A stretch of DNA of 55,455 nucleotides from Phycisphaerales bacterium AB-hyl4 (GTDB taxonomy: Bacteria > Planctomycetota > Phycisphaerae > Phycisphaerales > Phycisphaeraceae), in the NCBI GenBank assembly GCA_041821185.1, contig JBGUBD010000019.1, forward strand, positions 1-55,455. Direction: 5' to 3'. The position numbers were made by a program, and so were the translations under genes. The notes under the pieces were generated by a model. That model saw only the letters and a program-made list of their open reading frames with translations. It had not been told where the DNA came from and made no database searches. Of this stretch, positions 17,610-25,097 are shown one piece after another. Position 1 is the first letter of the stretch, and each line of letters opens with the position of its first letter.

Positions 17610-20168
17610 TCAGCCGGGGAAGATGGCGTACCTTGCGGGCGTGATACCCGTGAAGCCATAATACGTTCCGCCGACGATCATCCAGAGCAGGCCGGCACTC
17701 AGTTCGCCGGCGATGACGCCGACCATCAGCGGGACCAGTCGACTGTAGCCGGCCGTACCCGCAAATTTGACGATTGCGACCTTCACCAGGCACCCCAGCA
17801 GGAACGACGCGGCGAACATCTGGATCGGGTACGACCCCCAGACCAGGAAGGCCACCGGGTGCAACGGCCACCAGGGGAGCCGGAGGCGTGCGGCAGCGGT
17901 CGTCACCACCAGCACGAGGCCAAGGATTGTCCACGGAACGGCGCCGCTCATCGGCTGCACCATGCTCAGCCGTTCGAGCCCCTGGGCGGTGGTCGCTTCG
18001 GTGAGCGTGTCGTAGGCGTTCATCTCGGCGAGGTAGTGGTTCAGTTGACCGAAGGGCATGGAAGGCAGGTTGCGATTGGTCCAGGTGTCCACGCCCGCGA
18101 CGCCGTGCTGGTACTGAAGGGTGAACGTCGCGACACCTGCCACGACGAACCCGGTCACGACCATGATCGCCAGCCAGGGGGCGACGCGGGTGGGACGAGT
18201 GTTGGCACTGCGTTCGCCGATCTGCAGGGCGTTGGTCAGGTAAGGCATGAGCGCTTCACGGGGGTCGCCGACGATAACGATGCTCGCGATCGCCAGCACG
18301 ATGAACGCGGTGGGACCGATCGCCTCAATGCCGAACAGCGCAGTCATAACCGCCACCGGCATCCACCACGGCTGAAGGAAAAAGGCCCCGGTCTCCGCGA
18401 CGATGCGCGACAACACCAGCATCATCATCATCACCAGCAGCACGAACACAGCCGCCAGTACCGGTGCGAGCCCCGCCTGTGCGAGCAGCAGCACCGCGCC
18501 GACAAGGCAGACCGCCAGTAGTCGCGCTGCCCACACCGACGACATCGGGGTGTCCTTCCGGCGCGGCAGGCCGACACTGCTGGTCAGCACGTTGAGATAG
18601 TAGCGCCGCCCGGTGTAGGCGATCATCAGCGCGATTCCTCCATACGCACCGAACCGCAGCAGGTTGCCCTGTTCGGCAGTGATCACGCTTTGACTGAACG
18701 ACAAGCCTTGCGCGATCATCACCGCGCCAAGCATCAGGAACAGCAATTGCGAGACGCCCAGGCTGAAAGAAACTGCAAAAGTCAGAAAAAAGGCAAAGGC
18801 AATGACCGAGGGGTAAACCGTTGGCAGGAAGTAGGCGGTGCTCCCAGGGACGCGCGATGCATTGGGAAACAGCTCACGCATCGCCGTGAAGTCGAACTGG
18901 CGTGGAATTGCAGGCACTTGGTCGAACCAGGCATGAAGGCCGTTGACCAGGTGAAGCGCGAGCAGCGCCGCGAAGCCGTACCAGAACAGGCTGTTGCTCA
19001 ACAGGCGAGGCAGCAATGACTTTTCGTCTCGTCGCGAAATCTCCTCCACAAACCGCGCGACCGGGTACGGCAGCAACTCGCGCCGCGACCACTGAGGGTG
19101 CACGATCACTGCCAGTGCCAGGCTCGCCAAGCCAATCAGCATCGCAAGACCGCCCCATGTGAAAAGCACCGGCGTCCAACTGCCCCACGGGACCTGACGG
19201 ATGCTGAAGTCGCCGCGGCCCTGCATCAGATCGCTTACGACGTCCGGATCGACGCGTCCCTGCGCCGCAAGCACGCCCGAGCCTTCCGGGGCGGGCAGCA
19301 AAAGATCGTCAAACAACTCGGCGAGCACCGCGCGATTGGCGTGCCGGTACCAGTGATCCCGTTCACGTTCGAGGATTTCGGACTGCCGTTGAGCCGACCG
19401 ACGATCGCTTTCGAGGGCGGCGGCCGCATCGGAATCGTCGGCCGCCTCGATCTGCTCGCGCAGCGCAGCATGTTCCGCCTGCCAGTCGTCGATCCGTGAC
19501 TGCCGAGCTTCGGCACGCTCAAGGGCTTGTGCAGCGATCGGGCCGAGCTGTTGCACCTGCTGCCAGATTGCGGCTCCATCGGCGATCGGGATTGGATCGA
19601 TCAGCTCCTGGTTGATAGCGCGCATGACCGGCCGGGCATCGGACAAGGTGGCGCGGTCGCTCGTGGCCAGTTCCGCCAGGTGGCGGCGGGACATGGCGCT
19701 GAAACGCTCGGCCACGCGTCCGGCGTCGGAGTCCGGGTCCGCCTCGTGCAGCCGGGCGGCCAGTGCCGACCAGTCGCGGACCTGCCCCGGCGCGACGTGC
19801 GGCGACCCGCCGGGCACATAGGACATCACTTCCGCAGCTCGCCAGCCGGAGTTGGTCTGCAACCAGTGGGCAGGCAGAGCGGTCGTCGTGGCTATGCCAC
19901 GGTAGAAGCCCGACCCTGGCCAACCGCACGCCGCCAGCGCCACCGCCACGAGGATCGCCAACTCCGCCGGCCGTAATGGTAGTTTGGCTGAGACGCTGCC
20001 CAGCAGCGGGTTAATGATGAGCAGCAGCAGCATCGCCACGCCGAAGACTGAAATCGGCAGAAAATTACCGATCAGCATCGTCTGGCTGATGACAAAATCG
20101 TTGAAGTACGTGGTGGCCGAAATCAGCCAACCCAGCAGCAGCCCTGTGAGCACGGCACGAACGGTCAA
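17610..20168 (-). CDS. Large polytopic membrane protein, DUF6785/DUF6784-like
   Basis: 852 residues beginning at a TTG (20168) with GGGAG 8 nt upstream. Two or three N-terminal membrane helices (residues ~5-90) are followed by a ~230-residue hydrophilic insert. The insert is rich in Ala, Glu, Arg and Asp and contains a likely coiled coil (RQSRIDDWQAEHAALREQIE … RRSAQRQSEILERERD). About ten more helices fill ~340-850, with a dense MMMMLVL segment and the motif FFLQPWWMPV. The overall pattern matches planctomycete/armatimonadete OPT-like DUF6785/6784 proteins as I recall them. These are often beside glycosidase genes, so transport of a sugar or peptide is possible but unproven. It is convergent with the PEP-CTERM gene. 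Confidence 0.65.
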   Translation of the reverse strand: MTVRAVLTGLLLGWLISATTYFNDFVISQTMLIGNFLPISVFGVAMLLLLIINPLLGSVSAKLPLRPAELAILVAVALAACGWPGSGFYRGIATTTALPAHWLQTNSGWRAAEVMSYVPGGSPHVAPGQVRDWSALAARLHEADPDSDAGRVAERFSAMSRRHLAELATSDRATLSDARPVMRAINQELIDPIPIADGAAIWQQVQQLGPIAAQALERAEARQSRIDDWQAEHAALREQIEAADDSDAAAALESDRRSAQRQSEILERERDHWYRHANRAVLAELFDDLLLPAPEGSGVLAAQGRVDPDVVSDLMQGRGDFSIRQVPWGSWTPVLFTWGGLAMLIGLASLALAVIVHPQWSRRELLPYPVARFVEEISRRDEKSLLPRLLSNSLFWYGFAALLALHLVNGLHAWFDQVPAIPRQFDFTAMRELFPNASRVPGSTAYFLPTVYPSVIAFAFFLTFAVSFSLGVSQLLFLMLGAVMIAQGLSFSQSVITAEQGNLLRFGAYGGIALMIAYTGRRYYLNVLTSSVGLPRRKDTPMSSVWAARLLAVCLVGAVLLLAQAGLAPVLAAVFVLLVMMMMLVLSRIVAETGAFFLQPWWMPVAVMTALFGIEAIGPTAFIVLAIASIVIVGDPREALMPYLTNALQIGERSANTRPTRVAPWLAIMVVTGFVVAGVATFTLQYQHGVAGVDTWTNRNLPSMPFGQLNHYLAEMNAYDTLTEATTAQGLERLSMVQPMSGAVPWTILGLVLVVTTAAARLRLPWWPLHPVAFLVWGSYPIQMFAASFLLGCLVKVAIVKFAGTAGYSRLVPLMVGVIAGELSAGLLWMIVGGTYYGFTGITPARYAIFPG

Positions 20169-20393
20169 GTGTCGCTCCCTTATCTGACAGTCACATAAAT
20201 CGCCTGAACTGGTGAAGTCCTGTCTGAGCCTCGGCCATCGAGTACTAATGCATTACATCAAATGAGTGCGTATCCTGCACCAGAATCCAGCAAAGGGCAA
20301 ATCGCCGTGTGCATCAGCCTCTTTCGCGAGGGCGTGGCTGCGGGCGATGAAATACACCTGCATACACCTGCGCGGGATTTCGGCGGCGGCACA

Positions 20394-21569
20394 TCAACGA
20401 TCGGCACGCCGCGTGATCAATGCGACCTTCTGTTCGTGTTGCCGTAGTACAAAGACGGTGTAGGAACTGTCACCGCGACCGCGCAGCTGAGCTTGTGCCA
20501 GGTCGGGGTCGATGGCTTTGCCGCGTGTTTTGACTTCGACGATTCCACCGTCATGCGAATCCAGCCACTGGCGGACCTTCTTCGGTCGCCACGGCAGCTC
20601 GGCAAACAATTCAAATGCTTGCGTCCATGGGCTGGAGACGATCTGGTCCGCGGAGAGCAGGCCCCAGTGCGGGTGAACCAACCACGTGTTTAATTGCTGG
20701 GCGAGAAGCCCCATCAGTTCCGCCCGTTCCACCGAAGCGTTCATCGTGAACAGGTACCGCCCAGGCGGAGCAAACTGCAACGGGTGAGCCGCCGGGCTGC
20801 CCTGCAAGGTATGCGTTGCATGGTCCGTGACCATCGTCGCCGAGCGAACGGCCCGGCGAAGCTTTCCTGTCCATAGCACTGCCTGTACCAGACGGCCGGC
20901 TTCACTGATGAACTCTAACTCCGCCCCGGGCGCCAGTGCGTCCGCTTCCTCACGGTCGACTCCCGGACTGAGCTTCATACCGCCATCGGGCGAGGCCGCA
21001 AGCAGGCGACGCAGAAAGGTCAGCCCCGGCTGGTAATCCGCGATGCGCCACACACGCCCGCGGGCGTTGCGCCGCGCAGGATCAATATGAAAGGGCAGCC
21101 CAGCCAGGCGGAGCTGCGTCACGTCAGCGGCGGCGGTAGCACAATGAGCATTGCATTTCGCCATCCACGCGCGGACCGGCTCCCGGTCCACCGCCAGGAC
21201 GTGCAGGCCCGCCGCAGCCAGTGCGCGGGCGTCGCCACCGATGCCACAGCAAAGGTCGATCACAGTGGCCGCGGGTTCCAACTGCTCAACGAAGCGTTTG
21301 GCCTTCCAGGCGGCCACGGCACTGGAACTGGCCTGCTGAGCGCCGGCGTCATCCAGCACCAGGTCGCCAGACGCGGGGAACTTGCCGGCGGCGCTGCGCC
21401 GGCCGGCTGCCAGTTGCAGCGCTGCGGTGACCAGGTTCGGCGGCGCGAGGCGGCGCAGATGAGCCACAGCCGATACGTCACCGGCATCCACCGTGGCCGC
21501 GGCATCACGCAACGCCTGCCATCGCGGCGACATCAACGCCTGCCATGTGTCCAGAACCGCAAGTGTCAT
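20394..21569 (-). CDS. Class I SAM methyltransferase with THUMP-like domain
   Basis: A 391-residue protein. VIDLCCGIGGDARALA (residues ~140-155) is SAM motif I, VLAVDRE the acidic motif II, and FHIDPARRNARGRVWR and MKLSPGVD are signature segments of the family annotated as THUMP-like-domain methyltransferases. The C-terminal ~120 residues (WTQAFELFAELPWRPKKVRQWL … VEVKTRGKAIDPDLAQAQLRGRG) form the THUMP-like domain, which suggests an RNA or nucleic-acid substrate. It stands alone, on the opposite strand to the GntR operon, with a 156-nt gap between their starts. Confidence 0.82.
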   Translation of the reverse strand: MTLAVLDTWQALMSPRWQALRDAAATVDAGDVSAVAHLRRLAPPNLVTAALQLAAGRRSAAGKFPASGDLVLDDAGAQQASSSAVAAWKAKRFVEQLEPAATVIDLCCGIGGDARALAAAGLHVLAVDREPVRAWMAKCNAHCATAAADVTQLRLAGLPFHIDPARRNARGRVWRIADYQPGLTFLRRLLAASPDGGMKLSPGVDREEADALAPGAELEFISEAGRLVQAVLWTGKLRRAVRSATMVTDHATHTLQGSPAAHPLQFAPPGRYLFTMNASVERAELMGLLAQQLNTWLVHPHWGLLSADQIVSSPWTQAFELFAELPWRPKKVRQWLDSHDGGIVEVKTRGKAIDPDLAQAQLRGRGDSSYTVFVLRQHEQKVALITRRADR

Positions 21570-21688
21570 GCCTTCATCCGCACCTTCTCAACGCTCAAGA
21601 CTGAACCGCTTCAAACGGTCCAGTGTACCCAGCGAGCATGATCATGTGCGGTGATCATCAGCCGACCCGTCTGACTCCCAGGCGACCG

Positions 21689-21723
21689 CTTGTAAAACTA
21701 AACTTATAATATAAGATTACAAG
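21689..21723. promoter_or_regulatory. Nested dyads over the GntR promoter
   Basis: CTTGTAA (21689-21695) and TTACAAG (21717-21723) form an outer inverted repeat. Inside it CTTATA-A-TATAAG (21703-21715) is a perfect inner dyad that also contains TATAAT. The outer arm ends 2 nt before the GntR start codon. GntR/FadR proteins bind such dyads, so autoregulation is likely. Confidence 0.6.
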
Positions 21724-21725
21724 TC

Positions 21726-22421
21726 ATGAAGAAGCCCTCGGCCACATCGCCACAGTTCGAAAGATTGCAGCCGACGCCCAACCTGGTCGAGCAGGTGGTC
21801 GAGCAGCTCCGCGAACAGGTGGTGACGGGGCGATTCCAGCCGGACGAGGCCTTGCCGTCTGAAGGGCGACTTGCTGAGCAGTTTGGTGTGTCCCGCACTG
21901 TCCTGCGTGAAGCGATGCATCAACTGCGTTACGCCGGATTGATCGAGGTGTCGCACGGTCGACGTCCGCGTGTGAAAGCGCCGAACGCCGATGCGAGCCT
22001 ACTGAGTCTCACGACTTGGATGCAGCGCAGTGATCTCGCGATTGACCAACTGCTCGAGGTGCGTCGTCCAATCGAGTGCGAGATCGTTCGCCTTGCGACG
22101 ACGAGGGGCGATGCAGAGATGCTGCGTGAGTTGCGCAACTGTATCGACCGGCTCCGTAAAGCGACCACCATGGCGCGACGCGTGGCGTTTGACGCTCTGT
22201 TTCACCGTCAGCTCGCCGAGGCAGCGGGCAACCCGATCTTCCTCCTCCTGCTCGACGCGTTGAATCCACTGCTCGTGGAGCAGCGACGGCGCACTCTGAA
22301 GGGGCGTGGTGCCGAGCGGGCTGCTGCGGACCACGAGGCGATCCTCGACCGCATCGAGCAGCATGACCCCGCCGGCGCGACGCAGGCAATGATGGATCAC
22401 CTGATCTGGCCCCATGGTTAA
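21726..22421 (+). CDS. GntR/FadR-family transcriptional regulator
   Basis: 231 residues. The winged HTH lies at ~18-85 (LVEQVVEQLREQVVTGRFQPDEALPSE, LAEQFGVSRTVLREAMHQL, AGLIEVSHGRRPRVK). The C-terminal all-helical FCD effector domain carries LLEVRRPIECEIVRLA, FHRQLAEAAGNPIF and DHEAILDRIEQHDP. FCD regulators usually sense hydroxy- or keto-acids or sugar acids. No Shine-Dalgarno is visible and the predicted +1 is close to the ATG, so the message may be leaderless. It heads an operon of hydroxyacid dehydrogenase, aldehyde dehydrogenase and rhamnosidase-like genes and probably represses it. Confidence 0.9.
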   Translation: MKKPSATSPQFERLQPTPNLVEQVVEQLREQVVTGRFQPDEALPSEGRLAEQFGVSRTVLREAMHQLRYAGLIEVSHGRRPRVKAPNADASLLSLTTWMQRSDLAIDQLLEVRRPIECEIVRLATTRGDAEMLRELRNCIDRLRKATTMARRVAFDALFHRQLAEAAGNPIFLLLLDALNPLLVEQRRRTLKGRGAERAAADHEAILDRIEQHDPAGATQAMMDHLIWPHG

Positions 22422-22484
22422 GCCAGCAGGATGGAGCGGCAACGGCGCCGTTGATGCGTTCTCACGAGCCAGAGAGAAATAAGC

Positions 22485-23480
22485 ATGCCCAAACGTTACA
22501 AGGTGGTTATCCCCGATTTCATCGTCGATGCCCTGACACCGGAGCGCGACATTCTCGGCGACATGAGCGATGTTTTTGCGTATGACGCAAATCATGAGGA
22601 CGAGCTGGCGGGCCGAATCGAAGATGCGGACGCGATCATGCTCTACCACAATCTGTCGCTGACGAGGAAAACCCTCGGCAGGCTGAATCAGTGCAAGCTC
22701 ATCGTTCGATGTGGCGTGGGCGTCGATAACGTCGACCACGCGTATGCCCGCACGCGCGGCATCCCCGTGGCAAACGTGCCCGACTACGGTACGGAAGAAG
22801 TGGCGGACTCGGCGCTGGCAATGGCCTTGACACTCGCCCGCGGGGTGCACCCGCTCAACAGCATGATCAGGGACGGTCGCGACCCCTACTCCTATACGCA
22901 AGTGGTCCCATTGCAGCGATTGCGTGGCGCGGTGTTCGGCGTCGTCGGTATGGGCCGAATCGGCACCGCCGCGGCGCTGCGGGCGAAGGCGTTTGGCATG
23001 GATGTCGTCTTCCATGACCCATACGTCGCGGACGGTTGCGATAAGGCTGTTGGTTGTCGGCGTGTCGATCGGCTCGAAGATCTGCTTGAGCAAGCGTACA
23101 TCCTCAGCCTCCACTGTCCGCTGACAGACGAGACGCGGCACCTGATCAACGGCACGACCCTTGGCCGGATGCCTCGGGGGGGGTTTCTGATCAATACGGC
23201 CCGCGGCGGTGTCGTGGACACGGCCCTGCTGTCCGACGCCTTGACGTCGGGGCAACTCGCCGGCGCGGGCATCGACGTGCTCGTCAACGAACCACCGGCC
23301 GCTGACGACCCGCTCGTGGTCGTCTGGCGTAATCCGCAGCACGTGGCCCACCACCGGCTGATCCTCAACCCCCATTCAGCCTTCTACAGCGAGCAGGGCC
23401 TGCGCGACATGCGCGTCAAAGGCGCAGGAGCTTGCCGTGACGTGCTTCTCGGCAAGCTGCCCCGCAACATCATCAACTGA
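22485..23480 (+). CDS. D-isomer-specific 2-hydroxyacid dehydrogenase (CtBP-like)
   Basis: 331 residues. The NAD-binding motif is VVGMGRIGTAAALRAKAFG (residues ~150). The catalytic triad of the family is visible: Arg in NTARGGVVD, Glu in VNEPPAAD, and His in NPHSAFYSE. The NPHSAFYSEQG ending places it in the C-terminal-binding-protein-like branch. It should interconvert a 2-hydroxyacid and a 2-keto acid with NAD(H) in the cytosol. It is the second gene of the GntR operon, 64 nt after the regulator. Confidence 0.87.
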   Translation: MPKRYKVVIPDFIVDALTPERDILGDMSDVFAYDANHEDELAGRIEDADAIMLYHNLSLTRKTLGRLNQCKLIVRCGVGVDNVDHAYARTRGIPVANVPDYGTEEVADSALAMALTLARGVHPLNSMIRDGRDPYSYTQVVPLQRLRGAVFGVVGMGRIGTAAALRAKAFGMDVVFHDPYVADGCDKAVGCRRVDRLEDLLEQAYILSLHCPLTDETRHLINGTTLGRMPRGGFLINTARGGVVDTALLSDALTSGQLAGAGIDVLVNEPPAADDPLVVVWRNPQHVAHHRLILNPHSAFYSEQGLRDMRVKGAGACRDVLLGKLPRNIIN

Positions 23481-23556
23481 GCCCGAAGGGTTGTCGGCTC
23501 TCGCCGATCCGATCAGATCGTCCGCACCAGCCTCTTGTTTGTTCAAGGATTGAAAC

Positions 23557-25047
23557 ATGCTCCAATTGCGATTGCTCATCGACAACGAATGGTCCGATGC
23601 ACAGCAGAGCCGTACATTTCCCGTGACCAATCCCGCCACCGGCGAAGTGATCGCACAAGCGGCGGAGGCCTCTGCCGACGATGTGGACCGAGCTGTTGGC
23701 GCGGCCCGGTCCGCTTTCGAGCGAGGCGAATGGTCCGAGAGGGAGCCCGACGATCGTGCGGACATCCTGTTACGAGTTGCGAGTCTGCTGAACGAACGGC
23801 AGGCCGAGTTCGCTCGCCTTGAGTGCTTGGACTCGGGGAAGCCGATCCGGGAAACCTCAACGGTGGACATCCCGTATTCAATCCGCGCTTTTGAATACTT
23901 CGCGAACATTGCCCGCGAAGTGAAGGGGGAGGTCATTCCCGTCAAGGGCAAACGCGTGCTCGATTTCCAGACCTTTGAACCGCACGGTGTCGTGGCCGCC
24001 ATTACGCCATGGAACTTCCCGCTGCACCTGTTCACCCGCGCCATTTGCCCGGCGCTGGCTGCGGGCAATACCGTGGTGGCCAAGACATCGCCGATGACGC
24101 CTGCAACCAGTGGCTTGCTGGGGGAGCTTCTGCTCGCGGCCGGGATGCCGGCCGGGACGATCAACATTCTCCACGGCGGTCGGGAGGCGGGGGAGGCGTT
24201 GGTGTCACACCCTGACGTGCGGATGATCACCTTCACCGGCAGCGAACCGGTTGGGCGAAGCATTATGGAGGCATCCTCCCGCTCGCCGATCATCAAAAAA
24301 ATGATTCTTGAACTCGGCGGCAAGGGCGCTTTCATCGCTGACGCCGACTGCGACGTCGAGGCCGCAGTCGCCTCAGTGCTCGTGGGATTCTGCCTCACCC
24401 AAGGGCAGGTCTGTTGTGCGTCGACCCGCCTCTACCTGCATGCTGACATCTACCACGACTTTCTCGATCGGCTCGTCCGGCGCGCCGAATCGCTGCGCAT
24501 CGGCGATCCCCTCGATCCCAAAACACAGCTCGGAACGCTGATGAACCAAGCGCAGCTCGACCGGGTGGACCAGGCGATCCGCGTTGCGATCGGCAACGGG
24601 GCCACCTTGCTCACCGGCGGCAAGCGTCTGACCCGGCCCCCCCTGGACAAGGGCTTTTTCTATCGCCCAACGATACTTGAAGTTGATCGCAACGATTTGC
24701 CATGCGTACGCGATGAGATCTTCGGCCCCGTGTTGACCGTCAAACGCATCACGTCCCTTGACGAAGGTGTCCAACTGGCCAACGACACCGACTTCGGCCT
24801 GGGCGCCGCCGTCTGGAGCCGTAACGTCACCAAGCTGTTTCGTGCGGCCCGTCAACTGGACGCGGGAACGGTTTGGATGAACATGAACCTCATGTCGACC
24901 ATGGAAGCTCCTTTCGGTGGCAATAAGAACAGCGGAATCGGCCGGGAATACGGCACGATGGGGCTGCGCGAGTACATGAAGGTTAAGAATCAGATGGTTT
25001 CGCTGGAGGATGAGGCGAGCGATTTTTACACGGATTCAGACACCTGA
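23557..25047 (+). CDS. NAD(P)-dependent aldehyde dehydrogenase
   Basis: 496 residues, the normal length for the family. Visible are the cofactor Asn/Lys region (TPWNFPLH, VVAKTSPMTP), the FTGSEPVG turn, the general-base Glu in LELGGKG, the catalytic Cys in GQVCCASTR, and EIFGPVLTV and FGGNKNSGIGRE near the end. AAGGA lies 9 nt before the ATG. It resembles betaine-aldehyde-type or lactaldehyde-type enzymes; the exact substrate cannot be read from sequence. In an operon with a rhamnosidase-like gene, lactaldehyde is one candidate. Confidence 0.9.
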   Translation: MLQLRLLIDNEWSDAQQSRTFPVTNPATGEVIAQAAEASADDVDRAVGAARSAFERGEWSEREPDDRADILLRVASLLNERQAEFARLECLDSGKPIRETSTVDIPYSIRAFEYFANIAREVKGEVIPVKGKRVLDFQTFEPHGVVAAITPWNFPLHLFTRAICPALAAGNTVVAKTSPMTPATSGLLGELLLAAGMPAGTINILHGGREAGEALVSHPDVRMITFTGSEPVGRSIMEASSRSPIIKKMILELGGKGAFIADADCDVEAAVASVLVGFCLTQGQVCCASTRLYLHADIYHDFLDRLVRRAESLRIGDPLDPKTQLGTLMNQAQLDRVDQAIRVAIGNGATLLTGGKRLTRPPLDKGFFYRPTILEVDRNDLPCVRDEIFGPVLTVKRITSLDEGVQLANDTDFGLGAAVWSRNVTKLFRAARQLDAGTVWMNMNLMSTMEAPFGGNKNSGIGREYGTMGLREYMKVKNQMVSLEDEASDFYTDSDT

Positions 25048-25097
25048 TGTACTGCTCACAACTCGCCGCTCGTCGCCACTCATCGCAAGGAGAACCC

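Noticed and set aside
20246..20255. TAATGCATTA palindrome upstream of the large membrane-protein gene
   Set aside because: It is a 10-bp perfect dyad but has no recognised promoter context or second copy that I saw; it may be chance in an A+T-rich gap.
20349..20368. Tandem ATACACCTGC repeat, two copies
   Set aside because: Only two 10-nt units, with no relation to neighbouring elements.
21999..23375. Long minus-strand frame of about 458 codons opposite the GntR and hydroxyacid dehydrogenase genes
   Set aside because: Its translation is rich in His, Arg and Gln without any domain, while the plus-strand genes have complete catalytic motifs. It is an antisense shadow of G+C-rich coding DNA.
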